From Planctomycetota bacterium (GTDB lineage Bacteria; Planctomycetota; B15-G4), in NCBI GenBank assembly GCA_003644265.1, contig QNBX01000002.1:15785-79784 (forward strand): a DNA stretch of 64,000 nt, written 5' to 3'. The position numbers and the translations under genes were made by a program. Shown here one piece after another: positions 14,137-23,986 of this stretch (its first letter is position 1; every line of letters starts with the position of its first letter). The notes beneath the pieces are model-generated. The model saw only the letters and a program-made list of their open reading frames with translations, did no database searches and was not told the DNA's origin.

Positions 14137-16200
14137 TCAGAAGCGTCGGGTGGCCCGCAGGTACGCGGCGGCTTCGACCGCCGCGATCTCGCTCTCCTGC
14201 TCGCCGTCGTGAAACAGGTTCACGATGCCAAGGGAGATCTCGGTGCGTTCGTCCGGGCGGTAGCCCAGGCGCACGTCGCCCTTCCAGTAGGACGGCACGC
14301 CGGTGCCCGCCAGCTCGTCCACGTGGTACAGGGTCCAGTCAAACTCCCACTGCTCGTTCAGGTCGTGGTAGCTGCGCAGCAGGAACACGCCCTGGGGCTC
14401 GTTCTTCTCGTCGTCCTTGGCCCACGGGACCGTGGTGGCGTTGTGCGTGTTGAAGTAGACGTCCATGTACGAGTAGCCGCTGGTCAGGCGCCAGCTCTCG
14501 CTGGCGGCGTATTCCACGGTGATCTCGCCGCCGCGCACGTAGCCCTCCATGGTGTTCATGGAGGCCAGAGGGAAGAGCACGGTGGTGGGGGGCAGGGCCT
14601 GCGGGGTCTGGTACTCGTCCGTCGCGAGGTTGCGGTAGTCGTGATAGAACGTCGCCACGTCCACGGTGAGCTCGTCGGTGGCGCGCATGCGCCAGCCCAG
14701 CTCGTAGGCGGTCAGGTTTTCGACGTCGAGGTCCTTGCCGGGCACAAAGGCCACCAGTCCGTCGAAGCCCTGGGTGCCGTCATCCGGAAAGCCCAGGGCG
14801 GCGATGAAGCCGTCGCGCTCCAGCGGTGAGGGCGTGCGCACGGCCTGGCTCACGGCGCCCCAGACGGTCTGCTCCTCGCTGGGGGTCCAGGCGAAGCGCC
14901 CGGTGGGCTGCGCCTCCCAGCCGGTGAAGGTGTTGTGCTCGAACTTGCTGCCCAGTGTGATGCTGAAGGTCTCGGGCACGATCGTGATCTCGTCCTGCAC
15001 GAACAGGTTGCCGATCGTGAGCTTGCGTCGCCGCGGGCTGAAGTTGAACTGGTTGGTGCCGCTGGTGCGGGCCTCGCTGCCGCGCCAGCCCGCGCCCCAG
15101 ACCACGTCGTGGGTGTCGGAGAGCTCGACGTGGTGGCTGAACTCCACGTCCACGGTGTCGCGGTCCTCGCGGTAGAACAGGTTGCTGCGCTCGGTGCGGT
15201 CGTAGTAGGCCTGCACCGTGAGCGTCTCGTCATCGGCCACCTGCGTGGTCCAGCGTCCCAACAGGTTGGTGCCGCCCTGGCGGCTGGTGACGTGCACCGG
15301 GTAGTCGCCGTTGATGTGGTCGGTCCACCAGCTGTCGTACTCGAGCTTGCCGTCGTAGACGTCGCCCTGCACGGTGACGCTCTCGTCCACCTCGGGGTCC
15401 CAGTCAGAACGGAAGCCAGCACGGCGGTGCCACCACTCGTCGTCGTTGTAGCCGGGTGCGAAGATGTCCTTGGACTGGTCGGCGTCGCGCATCTTGGCGT
15501 ACGCGCGCCAGGCGCCGTTCTCTTCGGCCGGGCCGAACTCGGCGCCGTGCCTCAAGCTGACCACGCGCTCGTTCTCGCTGACGTGGATCGAGCCCAGGCT
15601 GCCGAGGGTGTCTTTGGTCTTCTTGGTGATGATGTTGATCACGCCGTTGACGGCGTTGGCGCCCCAGACCGACGCGCCCGGACCGCGGATCACCTCGATA
15701 CGGTCCACGTCCTCGATCATGGTGTCCTGGATCTCCCAGAACGTGCCGCCGAACAGCGGCGCATAGACGGAGCGACCGTCGATCAACACCAGCAGCTTGT
15801 TGCTGCGGCCCGCGTTGAACCCGCGGATGCCCACGTCCCACAGGCTGCTGTCCGCGCGCGCGACGTGGACGCCTGGCACCAAACGCAAGGCCTCGGGCAA
15901 GCTGGTCACGCCGCTGCGGCGGATGTCCTCACTGTCGAGCACATACACGGCCGCCGGGGCCTTGAAGGGGTCCTGGGGCTTCTTGGCCAGCGAGGTGATC
16001 TCGACCTGGATGCCCATGAGCTGCTCGAGCGACAGGTCCGTCAGGTCCATGTCCTCGGGGTCGACGGCGGCCTGTGCGGAGGCGCCGCCGGTGGCGCAGG
16101 CCAGCAGCAACAGCACCAGCACAGCGCGCAGGCCGAGTCTCGAGCGCGGGGCGCCCGCTACCTGCACACGGGAGGCCTGGGGTGTGTCAGCCGGGGTCAT
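14137..16200 (-). CDS. TonB-dependent outer-membrane receptor
   Basis: Active transport of a scarce nutrient across the outer membrane using TonB energy. The ATG at 16200 has an AGAGGG ribosome site. A 687-residue precursor starts with a signal peptide (LGLRAVLVLLLLACATGGASA). The plug domain follows (about residues 90-200) with VYVLDSEDIRRSGVTSLPEALRLVPG-type sequence, the plug hallmark RGFNAGRSNKLLVLIDGRSVY, and EVIRGPGASVWGANAVNGVINI. The remaining 480 residues are barrel strands rich in aromatic residues, ending in a terminal Phe (YLRATRRF). No clear TonB box is visible. The following genes encode YfiR and a hybrid kinase, so uptake and signalling are probably linked. The ligand cannot be read from sequence. 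Confidence 0.94.
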   Translation of the reverse strand: MTPADTPQASRVQVAGAPRSRLGLRAVLVLLLLACATGGASAQAAVDPEDMDLTDLSLEQLMGIQVEITSLAKKPQDPFKAPAAVYVLDSEDIRRSGVTSLPEALRLVPGVHVARADSSLWDVGIRGFNAGRSNKLLVLIDGRSVYAPLFGGTFWEIQDTMIEDVDRIEVIRGPGASVWGANAVNGVINIITKKTKDTLGSLGSIHVSENERVVSLRHGAEFGPAEENGAWRAYAKMRDADQSKDIFAPGYNDDEWWHRRAGFRSDWDPEVDESVTVQGDVYDGKLEYDSWWTDHINGDYPVHVTSRQGGTNLLGRWTTQVADDETLTVQAYYDRTERSNLFYREDRDTVDVEFSHHVELSDTHDVVWGAGWRGSEARTSGTNQFNFSPRRRKLTIGNLFVQDEITIVPETFSITLGSKFEHNTFTGWEAQPTGRFAWTPSEEQTVWGAVSQAVRTPSPLERDGFIAALGFPDDGTQGFDGLVAFVPGKDLDVENLTAYELGWRMRATDELTVDVATFYHDYRNLATDEYQTPQALPPTTVLFPLASMNTMEGYVRGGEITVEYAASESWRLTSGYSYMDVYFNTHNATTVPWAKDDEKNEPQGVFLLRSYHDLNEQWEFDWTLYHVDELAGTGVPSYWKGDVRLGYRPDERTEISLGIVNLFHDGEQESEIAAVEAAAYLRATRRF

Positions 16201-16344
16201 GGTGCCCTCTGATCGGCACCCGGATCCGGCGGCATGAGTCGAATCCAAGCCCAGGCCTCAGGTCGGGTGGCGCTCGTTCCGACAGGGCTCGATGGGGCAA
16301 GAGATCGCTGCGGCTGACCGGCCTGCCGGGTTAGAACGGGCCCC

Positions 16345-19300
16345 ATGTGGGTCCCACGGCTCCAGCTCCTGTCGCTCGCGCTGCTGCTGCTCTGCGTGTC
16401 GCTGCCCGCCGCCTGCGGTCCGGACGCGATGGGCACGCGCCAACTGCAGTCCCTCTCCGGCGAGGGCTGGCAACTCTGGCTCGACGAGAGCGCCGACTGG
16501 GCGGACGAGCTGCCGCGCTTGCCGGACGTCGACCCGGCGTCCCTGCCGGTGCACGCGCCCAGCGGTGGCTGGCACGTGCCGGGCCGCGACGGGCGCAGCG
16601 TCCAGGTGCCTGGCACGGTGGAAGGCTACACCTGGCCCGAGCGCGGCGACTACGTGGGCGTGAGCTGGTGGAGCCGCTCGATCCAGATGCCCGCGTCGGC
16701 AGCCGGACGCGTGGCGCGCCTACGCTTCGACGCCGTGCGCCTGGCGGCCGAGATCTATCTGGACGGGCGGCTGGTGGGCTACGACGCCGTGGGGGGGACG
16801 CCCTTCGTGGTGCCGCTGGGCGACGCGGCCATCCCCGGCGCCACCCAGCGCTTGGACGTGCGCATCGTCGATCCGGGCGGCAACTTCGACTGGATCGACC
16901 ACAGCGCCCAGCGCTGGGGGCAGCAGACCATCCCGGCCTCGCACGGCTTCGGCGGCATCCTGGGCGACGTCTGGCTGGAGCTGGTGGACCCGCTCCACGT
17001 CGACGACATCTTCGTGCGCAACAGCGCCGAGCCCCGAACGCTTGAACTGCAGATCAAGCTGGCCGGCGCTCGGGACTACCGAGGCCCGGTCCAGCTGGAG
17101 CTGCTGCGCTGGGGAGGCGACGTGCTGCACGCCCAGGCGATCCCCGCGCCTCCTGACGGCTGGGAGCACGGGGCGCAGCTGCGGGTGAGCGTCCCCGCTG
17201 CCCAGCTGTGGTCGCCCGAGCAGCCGAGCCTGTACGAGGCGCGCGTGAGCTTGCCCGACGGCGACGCCCTGTCGGTGCGCTTCGGCTTCCGCTGGTTCGC
17301 GCCCGAGGGCCAGGGCGACGAGGCGCTGTTTCGGCTCAACGGCCGACGCGTGGTGCTGCGCTCGGCCATCTCCTGGGGCTTCTGGCCCGTGACGGGCGCG
17401 GTGCCCACGCGCGAGCTGGCTGCGGCTCAGGTTCGCAGCGCCAAGGACCTCGGGCTCAACACGCTCAACCACCACCGCAACATGGCCCATCCCTACGCCC
17501 TGGACGCCAGCGATGAGCTGGGCCTGCTGGCGCACCTGGAGCCGGGCGGCTACTGGGCGCAGGGCGGCGACGCCCGCTGCCGTGCCCTGGCGCGCGAGAA
17601 GTGGCTGCGCATGGTTCACGCCAACCGCAACCGCCCATCGGTGGTGATCCACAACATGATCAACGAGGCCAGCGAGCCGCCTTGGGAGGGCGCGCTCGAG
17701 GACCTGCTGGCCGCGCGGGCCATCGACCCCTCGCGCACGCTGACGTACACCTCGGCCTGGGCCGACGACGATGATCCGGCGCTCTCGCTGCACGCGCGGC
17801 CTCTGCCCTCGGGCCGCGACGAGCAAGGCGCTGGGCGCGAGGCTTTGGTCACGCGGGGCTGGCACGACCAGCACCGTGCGCCGGGGCCCGGCTGCTGGCG
17901 CGACTCCTTCTACAATGGCCCCGACGACTACCGCCTGCGCAGCGAGCGACGCGACACGCTGCTCTTGCGCGGAGAGGAGGCGGCCATCGCCGGGCCGCCG
18001 CGGCTGGCCGCCATGTCTGGGTCGTACGACGCCGCCGGCGGCGACGGCTGGGACGGCGGCGCCTATCGCGCCTGGGCCGCCGGCTGGAGCGCCGACCTCT
18101 CGGCCATGGGGCTGCTGCAGCGCCTGGGCGGGCTCGATGCTGTCACGCGCTCGGCGGCCATGCCGGCCCACAACCTCCACGCCCGCAGCATCGCCCTGGC
18201 CCGCGCGGCCGACGTGCTCGACGGATACGTCATCAACGGTTGGGAGTGCGAGCCGCTGGAGAACCACTCCGGCATCGTGGACATCTGGCGCCGGCCCAAG
18301 GCCGAGCCCTCGCCCCTGAGTGCGGCCAACGCGCCCGCTCTGGTGGTCATCACGCCGCACCAGCACGTACTGCACGGCGCCCGCAGGCGGGGCGGGGGTG
18401 TGCGCGCGCCAGCCATCGCCAAGCTCGACCTGTGGGTGGTCAACGAGCTCGACCTGCACGGTCCGCACGAGCTCACGCTGCGGGCGACCGACGTCAGCGG
18501 ACGCGAGCTGTTCGCCCGCAGCTGGCCGGTCTCGCTCACGGGTGGAGAGCGCTTCGGCGAGCTGCTGGTGGCGGACGTCACTCTGCAGCTCGACCTGATC
18601 GAGGGCCGCGTGGAGCTGCTGGCCGAGCTGCACCCAGCGGGCCCGGGCGCCGCCGTGGGCCAGCGCCGTGCGGACGCCGAGCCGCTGGCCCGCGGGGTCG
18701 ACCGGCTGCAGTTGGTGGACTGGCTGGGTCCGTCGCTGCGGTCGGATGGCGCCCTGCTGGGCTCGGCCCCGGTGATTGAGTCGTTCATCAAGAACGCCAA
18801 GCGCGTCGACATGCGCGCCTACGATCCGGCGGCGCCGGCTCCCGCCTGGGTGCTGGTGGCCGGCTCGGACCCCGAGCCGGCGTTCCAGCCCGGTGCCCGA
18901 GCCGCTGCTGCGACGGGCGCGGCGGCAGGGGCGGGTTCCGAATCCAGCGCGGGGCTCAGGTTCCCGGGGATCGAGACCTGGGAGCTGCGCACGGGCGAGG
19001 GCGCATGGATCCGTGGGCGCGCGGAGTTGGCCTCGTCGTTGATCTGGGGTGAGCCGAGTCTGCCCTCCCGACCGGACGGCGCCCCCGCCCAGCCCGCCGA
19101 AGCCTGGGAGCAGCGCTGGAGCGGCACGCTGCTGCCCCAACAGACCGGTCCCTACCGTTTTCATGTGCGCGCCAGCCTGGGCGCGCGTCTGCAGATCGAC
19201 GGCCAGCTCGTGCTCGACAGTGAGCACGACCGCGGGCCGCGGCGCATGACCTCGCGCAGCATCGAGCTCACGGCCGGCCAGCCCGTGCCCTTCAGCTTCT

Positions 19301-19917
19301 CGGTCCGGCAGGAGCAGCACGCGGCCGCCTACGCGCTCAGCGTCACGCCGCCCGCTGCCTCTGCGCCCTTCCGTCGCCTGGCCGCCAAGCTGCTGCGCCA
19401 GGTTGAACAGGACGGCACCACGCTGGTGGTGCTGGATCACACGGCTGCCTGGGCGCGGCTGCTCTCCGACCTCGGCGCGCTGGACTATCAGGGCGAGTTC
19501 AGCGTGGGGCGCTACTGGATGGGGGGCGGCTATCTGGCGGCGCCGCATCCGCTGTTGTCGGGGCTGCCAGCCGAGGGAGCCCTGGGGTGGCCCTGGCAAG
19601 AGCTGGTCGCCAGCGATCGCAGGCACAGCGGATTGCATCTCGGCGAGACCGTGCGGGACGCGGCCGACTCCGCGACCGGCGGCTCCGACGCGCACGGCCG
19701 CGGCGGACCGGGCGACGGGGGCGCGAGCACCGTCCAGACCGTGATCGCCGTGTGGAGCGACCACCAGCCCCGTCTGGCCAGCGCGCTGGCCGAGCTGCGC
19801 TGGGGCCGGGGGCGCATCATCCTGAGTACGCTCGACCTGATGGCGGGCCTGGATGCGCCTCCGGGCGCCGTGAGCGTGCCCCGGCGGCTGCTCTGCAACC
19901 TGCTGAACGCACGCTGA
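16345..19917 (+). CDS. Glycoside hydrolase family 2-like lipoprotein with PA14 domain
   Basis: A 1190-residue predicted lipoprotein (leader LALLLLCVSLPAAC, lipobox Cys near residue 25). The N-terminal half has the GH2 order. A sugar-binding jelly roll (VQVPGTVEGYTWPERGDYVG) is followed by an Ig-like segment and a TIM barrel containing RSAISWGFWP, LNTLNHHRNMAHP and VVIHNMINEASEPPW. The Asn-Glu pair in MINEAS matches the GH2 acid/base. A second Glu in VINGWECEPLENHSGI sits where the nucleophile is expected. About residues 920-1015 form a PA14 carbohydrate-binding domain (QTGPYRFHVRASLGARLQIDG). The last 170 residues resemble a class I glutamine-amidotransferase-like fold that closes many such enzymes. 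Activity (galactosidase, glucuronidase or other) is not assignable. It is divergent from the TonB receptor, suggesting a shared glycan theme, but no common regulator is seen. Confidence 0.82.
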   Translation: MWVPRLQLLSLALLLLCVSLPAACGPDAMGTRQLQSLSGEGWQLWLDESADWADELPRLPDVDPASLPVHAPSGGWHVPGRDGRSVQVPGTVEGYTWPERGDYVGVSWWSRSIQMPASAAGRVARLRFDAVRLAAEIYLDGRLVGYDAVGGTPFVVPLGDAAIPGATQRLDVRIVDPGGNFDWIDHSAQRWGQQTIPASHGFGGILGDVWLELVDPLHVDDIFVRNSAEPRTLELQIKLAGARDYRGPVQLELLRWGGDVLHAQAIPAPPDGWEHGAQLRVSVPAAQLWSPEQPSLYEARVSLPDGDALSVRFGFRWFAPEGQGDEALFRLNGRRVVLRSAISWGFWPVTGAVPTRELAAAQVRSAKDLGLNTLNHHRNMAHPYALDASDELGLLAHLEPGGYWAQGGDARCRALAREKWLRMVHANRNRPSVVIHNMINEASEPPWEGALEDLLAARAIDPSRTLTYTSAWADDDDPALSLHARPLPSGRDEQGAGREALVTRGWHDQHRAPGPGCWRDSFYNGPDDYRLRSERRDTLLLRGEEAAIAGPPRLAAMSGSYDAAGGDGWDGGAYRAWAAGWSADLSAMGLLQRLGGLDAVTRSAAMPAHNLHARSIALARAADVLDGYVINGWECEPLENHSGIVDIWRRPKAEPSPLSAANAPALVVITPHQHVLHGARRRGGGVRAPAIAKLDLWVVNELDLHGPHELTLRATDVSGRELFARSWPVSLTGGERFGELLVADVTLQLDLIEGRVELLAELHPAGPGAAVGQRRADAEPLARGVDRLQLVDWLGPSLRSDGALLGSAPVIESFIKNAKRVDMRAYDPAAPAPAWVLVAGSDPEPAFQPGARAAAATGAAAGAGSESSAGLRFPGIETWELRTGEGAWIRGRAELASSLIWGEPSLPSRPDGAPAQPAEAWEQRWSGTLLPQQTGPYRFHVRASLGARLQIDGQLVLDSEHDRGPRRMTSRSIELTAGQPVPFSFSVRQEQHAAAYALSVTPPAASAPFRRLAAKLLRQVEQDGTTLVVLDHTAAWARLLSDLGALDYQGEFSVGRYWMGGGYLAAPHPLLSGLPAEGALGWPWQELVASDRRHSGLHLGETVRDAADSATGGSDAHGRGGPGDGGASTVQTVIAVWSDHQPRLASALAELRWGRGRIILSTLDLMAGLDAPPGAVSVPRRLLCNLLNAR

Positions 19918-20136
19918 CCCGGCGCGTGTCGACCCTGCGCGCGGGTCGCGGGGCGCTCAGGGCGCTTGAAGCGGCATGCATGGGGCGTGCCTCCGGTCTG
20001 TGGCCTCTCAAGCGTGGCCACTTGCCCCCCGATCACAGAACCCGGTGTATTCTGATGCGAGCTTCGTCCCGAACGACTGGCTGCCACCCTCCCCAGGTGG
20101 CGCACCGTCTCTCTCCCGCTGCAACCGGAGGCACCC

Positions 20137-21870
20137 TTGGGATCATTCTCCAGGCTTCTTGCATTCATCCTCTGTTCGGCCCCGCTGTTCGCTCAAGTCG
20201 GCCCCGAGTACGTGCGCGATGGCGCGAACTGGCTGCGCCTCGAGCAGGGCACCTGGTTCCGAGTGGACGAGCAGGTGATCAGCGCACGCTTCGCCAGCCC
20301 TGTGACCGACCACGCTGGTCTGCTGGACGGTCTCCGCGGCGAGGCCGCCGGGCTCACGCTGCTGCGCACCAACCGGCTGGGCGTGTCCGACCTGGCGCTG
20401 CCCGCGGGCGCCGACCCCCTGGCCGCCGTGGCCGGCCTGCGCAGCAGCGGCAGCGTGGTCTGGGCCGAGGAGAACACCGTGGGCGTGTACACCGCCACGC
20501 CCAACGACCCGCTGTACTCCAGCCAGTGGAGCCTGGAGAACAGCGGCCAGACCGGCGGCAGCAGCGACGCCGACGTCGACGCCGCGGCGGCTTGGGAGAT
20601 CGAGGACGGGGACCCGTCCGTGATCGTGGCCGTGCTCGACAGCGGCTCCGATCACACGCACCCCGACCTCAGCGGCAACATCTGGACCAACCCAGGTGAG
20701 ATCGCTGGCAACGGCCTGGACGACGACGGCAACGGCAAGATCGACGACACCATGGGTTGGGACTTTGACGGCAACGACAATGACCCCAACGGCAGCTTCT
20801 TCCACGGCACCGCGGTGGCCAGCGTGATCGGCGCCGTGGGCAACAACGGCATCCAGACGGTGGGACTGGCGGGCGGCGCGGTGGACGGTCAGGGCGTCAG
20901 CATCATGCCCTGCAACGTCGGCAGCTTCGGGCCCATTGGCGCGGTGCTCGATGACGCCATCATCTACGCCGCCGACAACGGCGCGCGCGTCATCACCATG
21001 AGCCTGACCGTGCCCAGCAGCCAGGCCATCATAGACGCCATCGACTATGCCTGGAACACAAAGGGTGTCTTCATCGACAACGCGGCCGGCAACTCCTTCG
21101 GCGGCGCGGTGAGCTTTCCCGCCAACGTGGCTGACGTGGTGGCTGTGGCCTCGACCGACCACAACGACAACCGCAGCGGCTTCGGCGCGGTGGGTCCTGA
21201 GGTGGAGATCTCCGCGCCCGGCACCGCCATCCTCATGCTGACCCTGGGAGGCGGCACCACCGTGTCGGACGGCACGTCGTTCGCTTCTCCGCATGTGGCG
21301 GCCCTGGCGGGCCTGCTGTTCTCGGCCAACCCGGCCCTGACCAACGACCAGGTGCGCGCGGTGCTGCGCAACACGGCCGATGACGTCGCGACCCCGGGCT
21401 ACGACGAGGGCACCGGTGACGGCCGGATCAACGCCGCGGCGGCCCTGGCTTCAGTGGTGGACGGCTTCGTCGCGGGTGAGGTGTTGGCCTACGGCGCCGG
21501 CTTGGCGGGAGGCAGCGGCGCGGTGCCCGTGGCGTCCACCGTCGGCGACGCCGTGCCCACCAAGGGTGATGCCGGTTTTGCGCTCCGCCTCCTTGACGCC
21601 GCGCCCAACGCGACGGCCTATACCTTGATCGGGTTTGCCCCCGCCAACCTGCCCTTCAAGGGCGGCGCGCTGCTGGTGGATGTCTTGGGGCTGTACCTGC
21701 TACACAGCACCAGCGTCAGCGCCAGCGGCCGCGCCGTGGATGCCCTGCCTGTGCCGGACAGCGACCTGGTGGTCGGGGAGTCGGTCTTCGTGCAGTGGGT
21801 CGTGGACGACGCAGGCGCGCAGGCTGGCTTCGCCATGAGCGGCGGGCTGGAGCTCGTGATCGGTTCCTGA
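20137..21870 (+). CDS. S8 (subtilisin-like) serine protease with shared C-terminal module
   Basis: A secreted subtilase of 577 residues. It starts at TTG 20137, eight bases after GGAGG; this start alone yields a signal peptide (RLLAFILCSAPLFA before QVG). An N-terminal prodomain-like segment (about 20-120) precedes the catalytic domain. The triad is Asp168 in VAVLDSGSDHTHPDL, His223 in FHGTAVASVIGA and Ser381 in DGTSFASPHVAALAGL. From about residue 445 the protein carries a 130-residue beta-rich module with LPFKGGALLVDVLGLYLLH and QWVVDDAGAQAGFAMSGGL. The same module ends two other exported proteins in this window and survives as fragments elsewhere. That position suggests sorting or anchoring, although this is inferred. 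A weak -10 (TATTCT, 20048-20053) is the only promoter hint. Confidence 0.93.
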   Translation: MGSFSRLLAFILCSAPLFAQVGPEYVRDGANWLRLEQGTWFRVDEQVISARFASPVTDHAGLLDGLRGEAAGLTLLRTNRLGVSDLALPAGADPLAAVAGLRSSGSVVWAEENTVGVYTATPNDPLYSSQWSLENSGQTGGSSDADVDAAAAWEIEDGDPSVIVAVLDSGSDHTHPDLSGNIWTNPGEIAGNGLDDDGNGKIDDTMGWDFDGNDNDPNGSFFHGTAVASVIGAVGNNGIQTVGLAGGAVDGQGVSIMPCNVGSFGPIGAVLDDAIIYAADNGARVITMSLTVPSSQAIIDAIDYAWNTKGVFIDNAAGNSFGGAVSFPANVADVVAVASTDHNDNRSGFGAVGPEVEISAPGTAILMLTLGGGTTVSDGTSFASPHVAALAGLLFSANPALTNDQVRAVLRNTADDVATPGYDEGTGDGRINAAAALASVVDGFVAGEVLAYGAGLAGGSGAVPVASTVGDAVPTKGDAGFALRLLDAAPNATAYTLIGFAPANLPFKGGALLVDVLGLYLLHSTSVSASGRAVDALPVPDSDLVVGESVFVQWVVDDAGAQAGFAMSGGLELVIGS

Positions 21871-21880
21871 GCCGCTGCTT

Positions 21881-21918
21881 GCCGTGCCGCGTCACCCGCG
21901 CGGGTGACGCGGCACGGC
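21881..21918. terminator. Perfect 38-nt palindrome between convergent genes (bidirectional terminator)
   Basis: A perfect 38-nt GC-rich palindrome with arms GCCGTGCCGCGTCACCCG and its exact complement around a CGCG centre. It fills the gap between the protease stop codon and the convergent thiC stop codon. There is no U-tract on either strand, so it is an atypical intrinsic terminator, but placement and strength fit a two-way transcription stop. Confidence 0.7.
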
Positions 21919-21923
21919 GGCGC

Positions 21924-23687
21924 TCAGTTCGCTTCGGCCTGGACCTGCTGGGCCGACCGGGCGTCCGCCACGTCGCTGTGGCAGGCCGCCTGGGAGCCGG
22001 CGTCCGCGCCGACCCGGTGGGCGGTCTTGTTGGCCAGTCGGCTCAGCTCGTCGGGGCTCAGCACGCCGCGCTGCTCCAGGATGCGTCGCTGCTCCGGCGT
22101 GAGCGCGGCCGAGACCTTGGCGCCCGCCGTGGCGTTGGCGGCGCTCTTGCCGCTGGCGAACTGCTGGATCTCCTTGCTGATGCGCACCGAGCACCAGTCG
22201 TGGCCGCACATGGCGCAGAAGTCGGTGTCCACGTCCAGGTCCTCGTCGTGGAACGCGCGCGCCGTGTCGGTGTCGAAGGCCAGCTCGAAGTGGCGCTCCC
22301 AGTTGAGCGCCGCGCGGGCCTGGGTCAGCTCGTCGTCGTGGTCGCGCGTGCCCGGGATGCCGAGGGCGATGTCGGCGGCGTGGGCCGCGATGCGGTAGGC
22401 GATGCAGCCCTGCTTGACGTCCTCCCGCTTGGGCAGCCCGAGGTGCTCCTTGGGCGTGACGTAGCAGAGCATGGAGGCGCCGTGCCAGGCGGCCTGGGTG
22501 GCGCCGATGCTGGAGGTGATGTGGTCGTAGCCCGGGAAGATGTCGGTCACCAGCGGCCCCAGCACGTAGAACGGCGCGCCGTGGCACAGCCGTCGCTGCA
22601 GCTTCATGTTCCACTCGATCTGATCGAGGGACATGTGGCCCGGGCCCTCGATCATGACCTGCACGCCGCAGCGCCAGGCCCGTTCGGTGAGGCGTCCGAG
22701 TTCCTCCAACTCGCCGATCTGCGCGGGGTCGGAGGCGTCGCCCAGCCCCCCCGGGCGCAGGCCGTCGCCGATGGAGAAGGTCACGTCGTGACGGCGCATG
22801 ACGGCGCAGATGTCTTCCCACAGCGTGTTCATGAGGTTCTGGCGCTGGTGCTCGATCATCCACTTGGCCAGCAACGAGCCGCCGCGGGAGACGATGCCGA
22901 TCAGGCGCTGCTGCACCAGCGGCAGGTGCTCCCAGAGCAGGCCGGCGTGGATCGTGAAGTAGTCCACGCCCTGCCGGGCCTGGTGCTCGAGCGTCTCCAG
23001 CACCATGGACTCGTCCAGCTCTTCGATGCTGCGCCCGATGATCATGGAGTAGATCGGCACGGTGCCGATGGGCAGGGTCGAGGCGTCGATGATGGCCTGG
23101 CGCGTGGCGTCGAGGTCGCCGCCGGTGGACAGGTCCATGACCGTGTCCGCGCCCCAGCGCTGGGCCCAGGTCAGCTTGTCGACCTCGTCCTCGCTGGATG
23201 AGGCCACCGGCGAGGCGCCCATGTTGGCGTTGACCTTGGTCTTGGACGCACGGCCGATGGCCATGGGGTCGAGGCCCTTGGCCAGGTGCTTCACGTTGGC
23301 GGGGATGACCATGCGACCGGCGGCCAGCTCGTCACGCACCTGCTCCGGCGTGAGGTGGCCTTCGCGCTCGGCCACGCGCGTCATGCACGCAGTGATCGTG
23401 CCCTGGCGTGCGTGCTCCAGCTGCGTGACGGCCACGAAGCCTGCGGGTGCGCTCCAGCCTGCGGCCTCGCCGCGGCGGCGTTCGTCGACGCAGTCCCAGT
23501 CGGGGGGCATGAAGTCCCAGGCCGTGAGCGACGACGGCGCCGGCATGTGCGGCGTGTCCGGCGACGAGAAGCTCCAGGGAGAGCCGATGCGCGCCGGGTT
23601 GGCGAAGCTGCCTGGGTTGGTTCCCAGCCGGGTGCTGGCCGGGTTGCCGCCGTGGTTCGGCGGGCGGGTCGGCAGAATCTCGGTCAT
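21924..23687 (-). CDS. thiC: Phosphomethylpyrimidine synthase
   Basis: Radical-SAM enzyme that rearranges 5-aminoimidazole ribotide to hydroxymethylpyrimidine phosphate in thiamine synthesis. ATG at 23687 is preferred because GGAG lies seven bases upstream; a GTG two codons earlier is the alternative. The 587-residue length is normal. Family signatures include VNANMGASPVAS, WGADTVMDLSTGG, TVPIYSMI, SRGGSLLAKWM, EGPGHMSLDQIEWNM and the C-terminal cluster motif CAMCGHDWCSVRI (C-x2-C-x4-C). An N-terminal extension carries the ThiC-associated domain (WDFMPPDWDCVDERRRGEA). A TPP riboswitch lies directly upstream, so expression should fall when thiamine pyrophosphate is plentiful. No other thiamine genes are adjacent. 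Confidence 0.97.
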   Translation of the reverse strand: MTEILPTRPPNHGGNPASTRLGTNPGSFANPARIGSPWSFSSPDTPHMPAPSSLTAWDFMPPDWDCVDERRRGEAAGWSAPAGFVAVTQLEHARQGTITACMTRVAEREGHLTPEQVRDELAAGRMVIPANVKHLAKGLDPMAIGRASKTKVNANMGASPVASSSEDEVDKLTWAQRWGADTVMDLSTGGDLDATRQAIIDASTLPIGTVPIYSMIIGRSIEELDESMVLETLEHQARQGVDYFTIHAGLLWEHLPLVQQRLIGIVSRGGSLLAKWMIEHQRQNLMNTLWEDICAVMRRHDVTFSIGDGLRPGGLGDASDPAQIGELEELGRLTERAWRCGVQVMIEGPGHMSLDQIEWNMKLQRRLCHGAPFYVLGPLVTDIFPGYDHITSSIGATQAAWHGASMLCYVTPKEHLGLPKREDVKQGCIAYRIAAHAADIALGIPGTRDHDDELTQARAALNWERHFELAFDTDTARAFHDEDLDVDTDFCAMCGHDWCSVRISKEIQQFASGKSAANATAGAKVSAALTPEQRRILEQRGVLSPDELSRLANKTAHRVGADAGSQAACHSDVADARSAQQVQAEAN

Positions 23688-23742
23688 GGCCACGCTCCAT
23701 GGGGGAGGCTGCGGAGGCGGCGCGGGCTGCGACAGGCAGTCA

Positions 23743-23862
23743 ACGCTTCCCTACGCAGCCGGCCGGTGTGCGCGTTGCGGCGCCCGGCGTCTTCTGGTCA
23801 GGTTCGAAGGGTATGTCTCAGCCCGCCTCGCGGCTGCGGAGGCGGACACCCCTAGCGAACCG
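23743..23862 (-). promoter_or_regulatory. TPP riboswitch (THI element) controlling thiC
   Basis: Read on the minus strand, the leader contains the conserved THI-box blocks in order. These are CTAGGGGTGTCC (near 23855), GGCTGAGACATACCCTTCGA (near 23810), GAACCTGACC (near 23800) and GGCTGCGTAGGGAAGCG (23759-23743). The GCC-rich segments GTCCGCCTCC and GGCGGGC can pair. The segment between the last two blocks is longer than usual and could extend the P3/P4 helices. About 56 bases separate it from the thiC start and could hold the expression platform. Both position and motifs match, so the assignment is secure; only the exact ends are approximate. Confidence 0.9.
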
Positions 23863-23986
23863 CAGTGTACCGATCGGAGCTGGGCGATCGGCAGGCCGCC
23901 GGGCGGGCTTCTGCTGCACGCGGGGCGCGAGAAGCGTGGGGGGGGGCGTCACCCGGCGGATCGAGCCACGGGCCCGGTGCGCGTGT

